Source of the DNA: an uncultured Prochlorococcus sp.
Lineage (GTDB): Bacteria; Cyanobacteriota; Cyanobacteriia; PCC-6307; Cyanobiaceae
Assembly: GCA_902536455.1 (NCBI GenBank)
Contig: CACAXN010000002.1
Coordinates: 1 to 64,000 of the forward strand
DNA: 64,000 nt
Reading direction: 5' to 3'
Shown here: piece after piece, positions 38,815-48,529 of the stretch
Numbering within the stretch: position 1 is the first letter of the stretch
Layout of the letters: each line of letters begins with the position of its first letter
The notes under the pieces: generated by a model
The model's database searches: none
Told to the model about the DNA's origin: nothing
Seen by the model: the letters and a program-made list of their open reading frames with translations, nothing else
Made by a program: the position numbers and the translations under genes

Positions 38815-39007
38815 CATAATTAAAGTTGCAGTAAAGTTCTGTGACGAATGATTAATAGTCACCTAAATTGTTCAGTACGGATATTACTAGGGAAAGGACC
38901 ATAAAAGTAAGTACCTTAAAATCCTCGAAACAACCCGTAGCTTTTTAGATTTTTAAAAACTTGAATTATTGTAAGCTATCACATTATTTTTAACGATTAA
39001 GATTACA

Positions 39008-39045
39008 AAAAAATACAAAATAAAAATTTTTATTTTGTATTTTTT
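39008..39045 (-). terminator. 19-bp perfect AT palindrome at the coaBC stop codon
   Basis: A 38-nt exact palindrome centred at 39026/39027: the left arm reads AAAAAATACAAAATAAAAA (39008-39026) and the right is its exact complement. It contains one G-C pair only and includes the coaBC stop codon (39032-39030). On the minus strand the right arm ends in a run of Ts, so it can act as an AT-only intrinsic terminator for coaBC; the plus-strand reading has a T run too. Confidence 0.6.
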
Positions 39046-40292
39046 AATGCAATAATCTGAGTTATTAATTTATTTGCTAAATCAATTTTTGATGTTTTTT
39101 TGATATGAAGCTCTAAATTTCTTTTATCGAATAGCCAACCTTCATTTTGTGCTAAAAACCCAAATCCTTGGCCTACAAGATCAATTGGATTTGCGAATAG
39201 ATAATCGCAACCTTTTTGAATTATCTTTTCTTTAATTTTTATTCTTGCTTCTTCAAAAGATCCTGTAAAAGCACAAAAGCCAATAAAAATTTGGTTATCT
39301 TTTTTTGTTTCACTGATTGTTTTTAAAATATCTGGGACTAGCTCAAAATTTTTATTTAGATAATAATTAATTTTATTTTTAGGAATTTTTGCTGAGGTAT
39401 CAGAAGTTATCTTAAAATCAGATACTGCTGCATTCATGAAAAAATAATCACAATTTGAAATTTCATTCTTAAGTATCTTTATTAAATCAGCACTAGTCTC
39501 AATTTCATATCTTTTAATTCCATCTGTAAGATCTTTATCGATCTTCAGAGGACCATGTATATATTTTACTTGTGCTCCTCTGAATCTTGCTACTTGAGAA
39601 AGAAGTAAGCCCATAGCTCCAGAACTTTTGTTGGTAATATGTCTTGCTGCATCAATTTTTTCAGAAGTGCACCCTCCAGTTATTAAAATTTCTTTGTTAA
39701 TTAAATCTTTGCGGTAAGGTTTTTGATTATGTGAAATTATAAATTCGAGAGCTAACTGAATTAAATCATTAGGAGGTATCTTGCCAATGCCAATGGCATC
39801 ACATGCTAAGAGACCCTCACTTGGATGCAAAGATAAAACATTTTCGTAATTTTGCAAATTCTCATAATTTTTTTGGACAGCTTTATTTAGCCACATTTGT
39901 GTGTTCATTGCGGGTGCAACAATAATTGGCTTAATATTTGCAATTAAAATGCTTGGAATCAATCCATCTGCATTCCCAGTTACCCATTTTGATAATGTTG
40001 TCGCTGTTAAAGGGGCAATAATTACAATATCAGCCCAATTGCATAGTTCTATATGAAGAGGGGTTGATTGAATATTTGACCATTGATCATCCTCTAGAAT
40101 GCAAGGATTTCTGCTTAAGATAGAGAGAGAAAGCGGCTTAATTAATTTTTCTGCATTTTTAGATAATACGCATCTTATTTCATAATTTTCTTTTGCTAAT
40201 AGGCTAACTAATAATGGAATTCTTACAGCTGCAATACTGCCTGTAATTAATAAAAGAACCTTCTTTTTAGAATCTGCATGTTTAGTTTTCAT
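39030..40292 (-). CDS. coaBC: CoaBC, phosphopantothenoylcysteine synthase/decarboxylase
   Basis: A 420-aa bifunctional enzyme for coenzyme A synthesis. The N-terminal CoaC flavoprotein decarboxylase has TGSIAAVRIP near its start, the substrate-loop motif ADIVIIAPLTATTLSKW and NTQMW-type active site AMNTQMW. The C-terminal CoaB synthase has ITGGCTSEKIDAARHITN and a KxKxK-like KIPKNKINYYL segment. The frame extends to 40322, but the ATG at 40292, overlapping the DUF2555 gene's end by 11 bp, begins right before the fold. It ends inside a 19-bp palindrome. Confidence 0.93.
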   Translation of the reverse strand: MKTKHADSKKKVLLLITGSIAAVRIPLLVSLLAKENYEIRCVLSKNAEKLIKPLSLSILSRNPCILEDDQWSNIQSTPLHIELCNWADIVIIAPLTATTLSKWVTGNADGLIPSILIANIKPIIVAPAMNTQMWLNKAVQKNYENLQNYENVLSLHPSEGLLACDAIGIGKIPPNDLIQLALEFIISHNQKPYRKDLINKEILITGGCTSEKIDAARHITNKSSGAMGLLLSQVARFRGAQVKYIHGPLKIDKDLTDGIKRYEIETSADLIKILKNEISNCDYFFMNAAVSDFKITSDTSAKIPKNKINYYLNKNFELVPDILKTISETKKDNQIFIGFCAFTGSFEEARIKIKEKIIQKGCDYLFANPIDLVGQGFGFLAQNEGWLFDKRNLELHIKKTSKIDLANKLITQIIALKNTK

Positions 40293-40503
40293 CGAATGGT
40301 TCCTGATCAAGGAGATGGACATAATCAGATGTTAATTCAGGTCTATTAATTGCAAGGGCCCGCAGTAAGTGCCAGTCTTTTAAACCATCAAATGGTGTAT
40401 TATAGTTATCCTCTTCAAGCCTTTTTGCAAGCTCAAGGGTCATTTCTTCATCAAAAGAATTTACTAGTTCGTCACTTATTTTATTTTCAGAAATAGATTC
40501 CAT
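40282..40503 (-). CDS. DUF2555-type small cyanobacterial protein
   Basis: A 73-aa acidic protein with MTLELAKRLEEDNYNTPFDG (residues about 20-39) followed by LKDWHLLRALAI, matching the DUF2555 family known only from cyanobacteria. Function unknown. Overlap of 11 bp with coaBC suggests coupled translation, but DUF2555 has no known link to CoA. The 219-bp gap upstream shows only AT-rich sequence. Confidence 0.7.
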   Translation of the reverse strand: MESISENKISDELVNSFDEEMTLELAKRLEEDNYNTPFDGLKDWHLLRALAINRPELTSDYVHLLDQEPFDEN

Positions 40504-40722
40504 TATTGAATAAATCCCATATCTGCTTAATAATAAAGCCTCAAGTAATTAATTAAAATCTTTTGAAGGTATTAAGTACATATTTTCAACATTTAAAAAA
40601 TTTTAATGAGGAATAATTTTTTGAATTCTAAATAAACAATTTATCTTCATTCTCAATCATAAATATGCAATTTTTCCTAATCAAAATATTATTTCTTAAA
40701 ATTAATTTTAATTTTTTAAGTC

Positions 40723-40923
40723 ATGTCACAAACAAAAAGAGAGCAAGTCATTAGTCACATTCGCTATTTAAGAGAGGAACTAAGAGCAATGCACATTGGT
40801 ATAAATGAAGACGGCCTTTTCCCTGAACCTGGCGAACTAAAAGGGATGATGGCTCAGTTGGAGGCATTACTTGAATTAATAGAGAGAAACACTAAAATTC
40901 AATCAAACTCTGAAGCAGCGTAG
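40723..40923 (+). CDS. Small conserved hypothetical protein
   Basis: A 66-aa protein, start MSQTKREQVISHIRYLREEL, with a helix-rich sequence, a central PEPGELKGMM turn and acidic C-terminus. Not recognised. It precedes ycf20 by 11 bp on the same strand and probably shares its transcript. No membrane segment or cysteine pair. Confidence 0.6.
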   Translation: MSQTKREQVISHIRYLREELRAMHIGINEDGLFPEPGELKGMMAQLEALLELIERNTKIQSNSEAA

Positions 40924-40934
40924 TTGAAAGCAAA

Positions 40935-41276
40935 ATGGTTTTTAGGCCTCAAAATACAAAGTTTCAAATTAAAATTGTTGATAACATTAAAACCTTAAGT
41001 ATTTGGGCTAATAATCCATGGAGAAGATATTCGATTTCTTTAATAATTCTGTTAATTGGTTATTTTTTAGGAAGTTCTCTTGGAATGGTTAGTGCTGTAG
41101 TTGAGCTAATGGATCCAATAGGTGCTTTTTTGTCAGTCGTTTTTATTGAAATTTTGATATTTCTCAGGAGAAATTTTAGATTTGAAAAAAATAAGAGATT
41201 TTTATTACTTTTAGTAGATTCTTTGAGATTAGGATTATTTTATGGATTCTTTACTGAAAGTCTCAAGTTACTTTAA
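40935..41276 (+). CDS. ycf20: Ycf20-family membrane protein
   Basis: A 113-aa membrane protein with two to three hydrophobic segments ([47 protein letters not shown]) and the NPWRRYSI entry motif of the Ycf20/DUF565 family. Ycf20 of algae and plants is tied to thermal dissipation (NPQ); the cyanobacterial role is unproven. It lies downstream of a 66-aa hypothetical and overlaps the convergent pyrB by 14 bp. Confidence 0.75.
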   Translation: MVFRPQNTKFQIKIVDNIKTLSIWANNPWRRYSISLIILLIGYFLGSSLGMVSAVVELMDPIGAFLSVVFIEILIFLRRNFRFEKNKRFLLLLVDSLRLGLFYGFFTESLKLL

Positions 41277-42294
41277 ATTTATTTATTGTGTTTCGTAATA
41301 GATAAAGTAAAGCCATTCTTATTGGAATACCATTAGAAACTTGATTATTTATTAAGCAATTAGGATATTCATCTACTACTTTACTACTGATTTCAATATC
41401 TCTATTAATTGGTCCTGGATGAAGAATTGGAATTTCTTTACTATTCAAAGATAATTTCTCTGGCGTTAAGCCATAATCCAAACTGTAGGAATCAATATTG
41501 TTTAGTAAATTCTCCATCATTCTTTCTTTCTGGAGCCTTAAAACAATAATTGCATCTGCAACTTTTATTGATTCTTCCAACGATCTAGAAATTGTTATTG
41601 AGCCTCTTGATTTAACAGGATCTGTTAATTGATTTGGAGCAGGTTTTTTTAAAAAGTTGTTAAATTCATCAGAAATTAATGTTTTTGGTCCACATAAGAT
41701 TATGTCTGCGCCAAATGCACTCAAAGCCCAAAGATTTGATCTTGCAACCCTTGAATGATTAACATCTCCCACTATTAATATTTTCTTGGAATTTAAAATC
41801 TCTGGATTCAGCGATTTTTTAGAAAAGAATTTTACCAATGTAAAGAGATCCAGCAATCCTTGGCTGGGGTGACTATGTAATCCATCTCCTGCATTGAGAA
41901 CTGCAGTTTTTGAATTTATTGAATCAAGTTTTTTAGCGATTTCAAAAGTTATGTAACTCGATGAATGTCTTATAATTAAGATATCTGCACCCATAGAAGA
42001 ATAAGTAATCGCTGTATCAATAATAGTTTCGCCTTTCGTTAAAGAACTAGAGGATGGAGCAAAGGTTTGTACATCTGCAGAAAGTCTTTTTGCTGCAAGT
42101 TCGAAGCTATTTTTTGTTCTTGTACTAGCCTCAAAAAACAAAGATGTTACCAAAGTACCCTGTAAGGCAGGTATCTTTTTCGTACCCTCATTTTTGAGTG
42201 CATCAAATCTTTTAGCTAATTCAAGTACTGATTTGTAATCTTCAATTGAAAAATTAGCAAGTGAGTGGATATGTTTATGAGGCCAAATTTGCAT
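41263..42294 (-). CDS. pyrB: Aspartate carbamoyltransferase catalytic subunit
   Basis: A 343-aa ATCase converting carbamoyl phosphate and aspartate to carbamoyl aspartate in pyrimidine synthesis. The carbamoyl-phosphate site [19 protein letters not shown] is clear (the STRT motif), as are [24 protein letters not shown] and [13 protein letters not shown]. Length is standard. No pyrI regulatory gene is nearby, as usual in cyanobacteria. It ends overlapping ycf20 and is followed (upstream on this strand) by the DNA glycosylase gene 21 bp away. Confidence 0.95.
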   Translation of the reverse strand: MQIWPHKHIHSLANFSIEDYKSVLELAKRFDALKNEGTKKIPALQGTLVTSLFFEASTRTKNSFELAAKRLSADVQTFAPSSSSLTKGETIIDTAITYSSMGADILIIRHSSSYITFEIAKKLDSINSKTAVLNAGDGLHSHPSQGLLDLFTLVKFFSKKSLNPEILNSKKILIVGDVNHSRVARSNLWALSAFGADIILCGPKTLISDEFNNFLKKPAPNQLTDPVKSRGSITISRSLEESIKVADAIIVLRLQKERMMENLLNNIDSYSLDYGLTPEKLSLNSKEIPILHPGPINRDIEISSKVVDEYPNCLINNQVSNGIPIRMALLYLLRNTINKFKVT

Positions 42295-42315
42295 TATGCT
42301 TACATAGATAATTAA

Positions 42316-42900
42316 TTAGTTGAATTTAGGTGTTCTATCACCTTTTGCTCTTTTACTAACACTCCTGCTGTTTTTGAGATACCAACGCCATTTTATATTT
42401 TTTGCCTTGGATATGCCAATTCTCGTAGTTTGAATAATATCTTTTTCTTCTGGAATTGTGGCTCTTGGAGAAATCCACAAAGAATCATTATTGAGAACTT
42501 CAAGAGTATTAAATGAAATATCTACACCGAATGTCTTTGTAACTAGCCCAGGCCCAGAAGCTAATCTTTCATTATTTTTATGGATAAAAACCGCTCTTAT
42601 TAATACACCACTTGCAAAATTTTCTTTATAAGTAACTATGTTTAAACAATGATGTATGCCATAAGATTTGTAAATATAAAATGTCCCAGGTTTGCCAAAT
42701 AATGATTGATTTGATTGAGTCATTTTGCGATGGCCATGACAGGCTTCTTCTTCCTGGGAATAAGCTTCAGTTTCGACAATAATTCCTGTAATTAAATCTT
42801 TCTTATTATTTTTTTTAGTTAGGTAACAGCCAATTAAATCTGGAGCAACAAGTTTAGAATGCCGATAAAAAAAATTTTCAGGAAATAAGTATTTTTCTAT
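42316..42900 (-). CDS. mpg: 3-methyladenine DNA glycosylase (Mpg/AAG type), no canonical start codon
   Basis: The frame encodes 194 aa, the normal Mpg length, with the catalytic-Glu motif IIVETEAY, HGHRKMTQSN, FGKPGTFYIYKSYGIHHCLN and LASGPGLVTKTFG. The enzyme excises alkylated purines. The only ATG (42723) would discard the first 59 residues, including the catalytic Glu. Between the upstream in-frame stop (42906-42904) and that ATG there is no ATG, GTG or TTG; the codon best placed is ATA at 42900, followed by EKYLFPENFFYR. Either a rare AUA start is used, or the gene has lost its start by mutation or sequencing error. Confidence 0.75.
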   Translation of the reverse strand: MEKYLFPENFFYRHSKLVAPDLIGCYLTKKNNKKDLITGIIVETEAYSQEEEACHGHRKMTQSNQSLFGKPGTFYIYKSYGIHHCLNIVTYKENFASGVLIRAVFIHKNNERLASGPGLVTKTFGVDISFNTLEVLNNDSLWISPRATIPEEKDIIQTTRIGISKAKNIKWRWYLKNSRSVSKRAKGDRTPKFN

Positions 42901-43074
42901 TGTTCAATGTTTATCTATTATGATTTAAGCCGATAAAATAAATTGAAGCTATTAATTTTAAATTATATTGAAAAGATTTGATTAATAGTTTTTATATTTA
43001 TATAAAATTCAAAAGATATTTGAATAAAAGTATTTTTAGTCAACTATCATAAAAGAAAGTAACAATAAGAAGGC

Positions 43075-43368
43075 ATGACAAAAATAACTAAAGATGAGGT
43101 AAAAAAAGTTGCCCACTTAGCGAGATTGGAATTGAAGGAGCATGAAATTGTTAATCATGCAGAACAATTAGAAAAAATATTGGAATACATAAATCAACTC
43201 GAAAAAATTGATACCGATAATGTTGCCTGTACAACAAGAGCTATCGAAGTTACTAATGTATTTAGAAAAGATGAAAATAAAAATTTTGATTGTAATGAAG
43301 AACTCTTAGGATTAGGCCCGTCCAGAGAAGATAAGTTTTTTAAAGTACCAAAAATTATAAATGAATGA
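43075..43368 (+). CDS. gatC: GatC, subunit C of Asp-tRNA(Asn)/Glu-tRNA(Gln) amidotransferase
   Basis: A 97-aa protein: KVAHLARLELKEHEIVNHAEQLEKIL near the N-terminus is the family hallmark, and the tail LLGLGPSREDKFFKVPKII matches. It wraps GatA and helps form Gln-tRNA(Gln) from mischarged Glu-tRNA. The ATG at 43075 comes after an AT-rich spacer with AAGAAGG just upstream as ribosome site. It ends 1 bp before the convergent crtR. Confidence 0.93.
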   Translation: MTKITKDEVKKVAHLARLELKEHEIVNHAEQLEKILEYINQLEKIDTDNVACTTRAIEVTNVFRKDENKNFDCNEELLGLGPSREDKFFKVPKIINE

Positions 43369-43369
43369 G

Positions 43370-44440
43370 TTAATTACTACCTATAAATGTTTTATTGACA
43401 ATCTTTAAGAAAAATTTTTTTACTTTATAACTTGGATATAAGTTAATTATTTTTCTTATTTTACCCCTTCTTCTGCTATGACTCCTTACGCCTATTAGTA
43501 GATCATATATAAAGTTATAAATGTCTCCTTTACTTTCAAATATCCCAACTCTTTGAGGGGAACCTTTTTTATCCAATAAAGGTTTAGTTTTTTCATAAGC
43601 AATTTTGTATTCAAACCAAGGAATCGAAGGCCAAAGGTGATGAATGAGATGGTAATTTTGTCCCATTATTAATAAATTCATAAATTTGCTTGGATAAACT
43701 CGAGAATTTATCCATTTATTTCTTGATCGAAATGGTCTATGGGGTAAATAATCAAAAAATATTCCTAAAGTTACTCCTACCATTAATGCTGGACCGAACC
43801 ATAAGTTATATATTAAATTCATAAAGTCAAATTTCAAACCTGCCAAGATAATTGTTATGAATATGGATCTTTCAATTCCCCATTGTAGTAATTCATATTT
43901 TCGCCATAGTTTTCTTTGAAAGAAAAATACTTCATGATAAAAAAATCTTGGAGCAATAAGCCAAATTGGACCAAAAGTACTGACAATATGATCTGGATCA
44001 TTTTTTGGATGATTTACATGAATGTGATGTTGTAAGTGTACTCTTGTAAAAACTGGGAAACTAAATCCTAAAAGAATTGCTGACCCATGTCCCATTGCTT
44101 GATTTATCCAAGGAACAGGGTGAGCCGCTTTGTGACATGCATCATGAATAACAGTACCTTCAATATGCAAAGCTAGAAAAGCAGTGGCTACTAGTAAAGG
44201 TAATGGCCAAACACCTCTATACCACTGCCATATACTTAGAAAAGCTAGAAAATAACCCGCAAAAAATAAACCTAATGTTGGGTTCCAAAAACTTGGCGGA
44301 TCTACGTAATTTTTTATCTCCTTTTGCCAATTTAATGTTTTTGAAGAATTAGTAATTTTTGTTGTATTTTTACTTGTTAGGTTGGAAATCGTTTCTATTA
44401 TTCTGTAAATAATATAACTAATATTTTTATATGATTGCAT
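43370..44440 (-). CDS. crtR: CrtR-type beta-carotene hydroxylase
   Basis: A 356-aa membrane-bound diiron hydroxylase of the fatty-acid-desaturase superfamily. Three His boxes are visible: HDACH (about 122-126), HLQHH with HVNHP (about 158-168), and HLIHHLW (about 268-274). Four hydrophobic helices lie around them. It adds hydroxyls to carotenes, giving zeaxanthin, the main photoprotective carotenoid of Prochlorococcus. The N-terminal 40 residues are polar and variable. It is convergent with gatC and diverges from tRNA-Leu. Confidence 0.9.
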   Translation of the reverse strand: MQSYKNISYIIYRIIETISNLTSKNTTKITNSSKTLNWQKEIKNYVDPPSFWNPTLGLFFAGYFLAFLSIWQWYRGVWPLPLLVATAFLALHIEGTVIHDACHKAAHPVPWINQAMGHGSAILLGFSFPVFTRVHLQHHIHVNHPKNDPDHIVSTFGPIWLIAPRFFYHEVFFFQRKLWRKYELLQWGIERSIFITIILAGLKFDFMNLIYNLWFGPALMVGVTLGIFFDYLPHRPFRSRNKWINSRVYPSKFMNLLIMGQNYHLIHHLWPSIPWFEYKIAYEKTKPLLDKKGSPQRVGIFESKGDIYNFIYDLLIGVRSHSRRRGKIRKIINLYPSYKVKKFFLKIVNKTFIGSN

Positions 44441-44557
44441 GCTAAATCTGAAAAATTCTTTTTAAGAGATATTCAATTCAATTTTTATGTGTCAAATTAA
44501 TCATCTTAAGTTAAAAATATTTTAAAATAAACTTCTTTCAATTATTATTTTATTTGA

Positions 44558-44639
44558 GCGGTCGTGGCGGAATTGGTAGACGCGCGAGTTTTAGGTACTC
44601 GTATCTTCGGGTGTGGGAGTTCAAGTCTCCCCGACCGCA
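44558..44639 (+). tRNA. tRNA-Leu (anticodon UAG)
   Basis: An 82-nt class II tRNA. The acceptor GCGGTCG (44558-44564) pairs with CGACCGC (44632-44638); the D arm contains AATTGGTAGAC; the anticodon stem CGAGT/ACTCG encloses loop TTTAGGT with anticodon TAG; a variable arm ATCTTCGGGT and the T arm with GTTCAAGTC follow. CCA is not encoded. It reads CUN leucine codons. Confidence 0.97.
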
Positions 44640-44720
44640 CTTAAGGAAATTCTGATAGTAAGTTTTTCTATCTATATCAACTTCTTATAATTCTTATAGT
44701 TCAATTAACTAGCCAATTTA

Positions 44721-45179
44721 ATGAATAGTTTAATATTTTATTTGGGAATTTTTTATATTTTAATTGGGATCATTTTTTTATCTGTACCGATAATTTATCT
44801 TGAGCTCGGCAAACCAAAAGACTTAATAAAAGCTTTTTTAAATTTATTAATAGGTTTGGTATTAATAACTAAAAATAAAATAATAGATGAATCATTTTTT
44901 GTAATTTTCCTTTTTTTAACAGTACTTGTTATTTTTTATCTAGTAGAGCTCTTCTTATCTAGATGGAACCAATTGACAGATAATGAAAAGAAAAAATTAA
45001 CTACTTTTTTGGAATTTAAAAATAACTTTTTGAAAATATTAGAAGCTATTAATCTGGGATTTGGTAGTTTTACGAAAACTTCTAATATTTTAAATTTTGG
45101 CAGCAATAATAAAAATACAACCCAAAAGAAGTGGGTAAGAAGTGATAAAAATGATAATATAAACTCTGAAATTAAATAA
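44721..45179 (+). CDS. Small membrane protein upstream of ileS, possibly Ycf66-like
   Basis: A 152-aa protein with three N-terminal hydrophobic segments (LIFYLGIFYILIGIIFLSV, FLNLLIGLVLI, FFVIFLFLTVLVIFYLVEL) and a hydrophilic C-terminal third. The membrane part recalls Ycf66 proteins of cyanobacteria and plastids, but the match is weak by eye. It sits between tRNA-Leu and ileS with 111 bp before ileS. Confidence 0.55.
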   Translation: MNSLIFYLGIFYILIGIIFLSVPIIYLELGKPKDLIKAFLNLLIGLVLITKNKIIDESFFVIFLFLTVLVIFYLVELFLSRWNQLTDNEKKKLTTFLEFKNNFLKILEAINLGFGSFTKTSNILNFGSNNKNTTQKKWVRSDKNDNINSEIK

Positions 45180-45290
45180 ATTGGTTATTTGAAACATCTC
45201 AAAAAAACTACAGGTCAATTAAGAAAGAATATAATAGATTAGATTTATTTAAATAATTCTTTTGATCACCAATATTTCTTAGATCGCCGT

Positions 45291-48197
45291 ATGAAATCTC
45301 AAAATAGCAAAGAACAAAAATCAGACTTTTCTTATAAAGAAACTTTAAATTTACTTAAAACTGAATTCTCAATGCGTGCTAATTCAGTTGTAAGAGAACC
45401 TGAGATTCAGAATTTTTGGGCTAATAATAATATTGATTTTCAATTAGGTGCTGGCAACTCGGGAGAAATATTTACATTACATGATGGCCCTCCTTATGCA
45501 AACGGAGCGCTTCATATGGGTCATGCCCTTAATAAAGTTTTAAAAGACATAATAAATAAGTACAAAACTTTGAGGGGATTTAGGGTTCATTACGTGCCTG
45601 GCTGGGACTGTCATGGATTACCTATTGAATTAAAAGTTCTTCAGAATTTAAAATCTGATGAAAGAAAGAATCTTGATACTTTAAATCTAAGAAAAAAAGC
45701 GACGGATTATGCCCATATCCAAATTAATAATCAAATGGAGGGTTTCAAAAGGTGGGGTATATGGGGAGATTGGGATAACCCGTACTTAACTCTTAAGAAA
45801 AGTTATGAATCTGCTCAGATTGGAGTATTTGGGAAAATGTTTTTAAATGGCTATATATATCGAGGTCTTAAACCTGTGCATTGGAGTCCAAGTTCTAGGA
45901 CTGCACTTGCAGAAGCAGAATTAGAATATCCAGATGAACATTATTCAAAAAGTATTTTTGTTTCTTTAAAAATCATTAAATTATCTGAGGAAATTCTATT
46001 AAATTTCATTCAAGAAAATCCTAATATCAAAAAAGATTTTTTTCAAAACAATTCTTTCATAACTATTTGGACAACTACTCCTTGGACTATACCTGCAAAT
46101 GAAGCAGTTGCAGTAAATCCAAAAATAAAGTATGTTTTTGCAACTGATGAAGAGAAACGAATTTACCTTTTCGCAAAAGATTTATCTTCTGAAATAAGTA
46201 AGAAATTCAACAAAGATTTCAAGGTGCTTTTAGAGGTTAAGGGCTCTAAATTGGAAAACATTGAATATCAACATCCCTCTAAGAAAAAAAATTGCAGAAT
46301 TGTAATTGGTGGAGATTATATAACTACAGAATCAGGTACTGGAATTGTGCATACTGCGCCTGGTCATGGGATAGATGATTTTAATGTGGGTCAAAAATAT
46401 AATTTACCAATAACATGTGTTGTTGATGAAAAAGGTAACTTAAATGAATATTCTGGTCAATTCAAAGGATCAAATGTCCTGAAAGACGCAAATGATTTAA
46501 TTATTGAATACTTAAAGGGAAATGATTTGCTTATATTACAAGAAAATTATAAGCATAGATATCCTTATGATTGGAGAACCAAAAAACCAACTATTTTTAG
46601 GGCAACAGAACAATGGTTTGCCTCTGTAAATGGCTTTAGATCATCTGCATTAAAGGCAATCGAGAATGTTGAATGGATGCCAGCAACTGGAAAGAAAAGA
46701 ATTTATTCTATGGTTGTTGGTAGAGGAGATTGGTGTATTTCTAGACAAAGGTCATGGGGAGTCCCAATCCCAGTTTTTTATAAAAAAGATGGTAATGACA
46801 TTCTACTTAACAACGAGATAATTAATCATATTCAAGAACTTTTTAGTGAACATGGAGCGGATATTTGGTGGGATTGGGATGTTAAAAATCTATTGCCAGA
46901 AAATTATGCAAAAGAATCGGATTTATGGAAAAAAGGGACAGATACAATGGATGTTTGGTTCGATTCAGGATCTAGCTGGGCTGCAGTATGTGAACTAAGA
47001 AGTGAATTAAAGTATCCAGCCGATCTTTATTTAGAGGGTTCAGATCAACATAGAGGATGGTTCCAGTCTTCTTTGCTAACATCTGTTGCAGTCAATAATA
47101 AACCTCCATATAAGAAAGTTTTAACTCACGGTTTTGCATTAGATGAAAACGGAAGAAAAATGAGCAAATCTTTAGGCAATGTTGTCGATCCAAATATAAT
47201 TATTAATGGAGGTAATAATAAAAAAGCTGATCCTGCTTATGGCGCTGATGTCCTGAGGCTATGGGTAAGCTCTGTAGATTATTCAGTAGATGTTCCAATT
47301 GGTTCAAATATACTCAAACAATTATCAGATGTTTACAGAAAAGTTCGTAATACTGCAAGATATCTCCTAGGTAATATTCATGATTATGATCCCAATATTG
47401 ATAGTTTTGAAATTGATCAATTGCCGCTTTTAGATCAATGGATGTTAGGCAGATTAGTTGAGGTTACAGATCAAATATCAAATGCTTATGAAAATTATGA
47501 ATTTTCAAAATTTTTTCAAATTCTACAAAGTTTTTGCGTAGTAGATCTATCAAATTTCTATTTGGATATTGCAAAGGATAGGTTATATGTAAGTTCTAAA
47601 TCACAATACAGGAGAAGATCATGTCAGTTTGTAATGTCAAAAGTCGTTGAAAATTTAGCTGTTCTTATTTCTCCAGTGCTTTGTCATATGGCTGAGGATA
47701 TTTGGCAAAATATTCCATATTCAACTAAAGAAAAATCTGTATTTCAAAGAGGATGGCCAATTTTTTCACAGTCATGGAAAAATGAAAGTCTTAATGCGCA
47801 TATTGCAAATTTAAGAAGTTTGAGAGTTGAAATTAACAAAGCCATAGAAGTATGCAGAAATAAACAAATAATTGGAGCGGCTTTAGAAACAGAAGTTAAT
47901 TATTTACCTGAAGATAAAGTTGTAAAAGATTCACTGTCTTGGCTAGAAGAATTTGGCAATCAAGATGTAGATTTATTTAGGGATTGGCTTATAGTTTCAA
48001 ATTTCCAAGTAATATCCGATTTGGCAGAGAATTCTTTAATTATTGATAAAAATGAACTCGGGAAAATTCAAATAATAAAAGCTCATGGTCAAAAATGTGA
48101 TAGATGTTGGCATTATCAAAAAGAAACTTTTAATGGAATCCAAAATACAAAATTATGCAAAAGATGTTCAAATATTATTAATCTTGAGTTTACTTAA
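45291..48197 (+). CDS. ileS: Isoleucyl-tRNA synthetase
   Basis: A 968-aa class Ia synthetase. The HIGH motif appears as HMGH (75-78) in [19 protein letters not shown] at about 622-626, and the CP1 editing domain has [13 protein letters not shown] and the editing-site [16 protein letters not shown]. The C-terminal zinc finger has CDRCWHYQ and CKRCSN, the bacterial IleS1 form. The protein starts at ATG 45291 after a spacer of 111 bp. It ends overlapping the convergent hypothetical gene by 4 bp. Confidence 0.97.
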   Translation: MKSQNSKEQKSDFSYKETLNLLKTEFSMRANSVVREPEIQNFWANNNIDFQLGAGNSGEIFTLHDGPPYANGALHMGHALNKVLKDIINKYKTLRGFRVHYVPGWDCHGLPIELKVLQNLKSDERKNLDTLNLRKKATDYAHIQINNQMEGFKRWGIWGDWDNPYLTLKKSYESAQIGVFGKMFLNGYIYRGLKPVHWSPSSRTALAEAELEYPDEHYSKSIFVSLKIIKLSEEILLNFIQENPNIKKDFFQNNSFITIWTTTPWTIPANEAVAVNPKIKYVFATDEEKRIYLFAKDLSSEISKKFNKDFKVLLEVKGSKLENIEYQHPSKKKNCRIVIGGDYITTESGTGIVHTAPGHGIDDFNVGQKYNLPITCVVDEKGNLNEYSGQFKGSNVLKDANDLIIEYLKGNDLLILQENYKHRYPYDWRTKKPTIFRATEQWFASVNGFRSSALKAIENVEWMPATGKKRIYSMVVGRGDWCISRQRSWGVPIPVFYKKDGNDILLNNEIINHIQELFSEHGADIWWDWDVKNLLPENYAKESDLWKKGTDTMDVWFDSGSSWAAVCELRSELKYPADLYLEGSDQHRGWFQSSLLTSVAVNNKPPYKKVLTHGFALDENGRKMSKSLGNVVDPNIIINGGNNKKADPAYGADVLRLWVSSVDYSVDVPIGSNILKQLSDVYRKVRNTARYLLGNIHDYDPNIDSFEIDQLPLLDQWMLGRLVEVTDQISNAYENYEFSKFFQILQSFCVVDLSNFYLDIAKDRLYVSSKSQYRRRSCQFVMSKVVENLAVLISPVLCHMAEDIWQNIPYSTKEKSVFQRGWPIFSQSWKNESLNAHIANLRSLRVEINKAIEVCRNKQIIGAALETEVNYLPEDKVVKDSLSWLEEFGNQDVDLFRDWLIVSNFQVISDLAENSLIIDKNELGKIQIIKAHGQKCDRCWHYQKETFNGIQNTKLCKRCSNIINLEFT

Positions 48198-48529
48198 ATC
48201 CAGTTTTTTTGATTCAAAAAGAAAACTGAGTTTTGATTTTCTCTTATAAAATTATCTTCGGTTTCTGTTAAGGGTGCTTTATAAAGTTTAAAGTTTGTAA
48301 GTATATAATTAAGTGTTATAACTTTCTTTTCTAAATCTATTTCAATTGGATGAGTTGTTGAGCTACTGAAACCTTTGAAAATAAGTATTTCTAATTGTTC
48401 TTTGTGATTTTCTTTTAGAATGAGACCTTCTAGTTTAAGTATCCTATTAGGTATCTCGGAACTTATTTTTTCAAGATGATTTATTAAGTCAATTTCTGCC
48501 ATTTTCGGAGAAGCAAGAGTTTCTTCCAT
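48194..48529 (-). CDS. Conserved hypothetical protein, cytosolic
   Basis: A 111-aa soluble protein. The middle has [23 protein letters not shown], a beta-rich stretch shared by a small cyanobacterial/plastid family of unknown function as I recall; I cannot name it. ATG at 48529 would overlap the upstream membrane-protein gene by 41 bp; ATG at 48502 (start [13 protein letters not shown]) overlaps by 14 bp and is likely the true start. It is co-oriented with the DUF3177-type gene and convergent with ileS. Confidence 0.65.
   Translation of the reverse strand: MEETLASPKMAEIDLINHLEKISSEIPNRILKLEGLILKENHKEQLEILIFKGFSSSTTHPIEIDLEKKVITLNYILTNFKLYKAPLTETEDNFIRENQNSVFFLNQKNWI

Noticed and set aside
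42316..42723. Short 135-aa version of the glycosylase starting at the ATG
   Set aside because: It lacks the catalytic glutamate and the whole N-terminal part of the fold, while the upstream frame encodes exactly that part.
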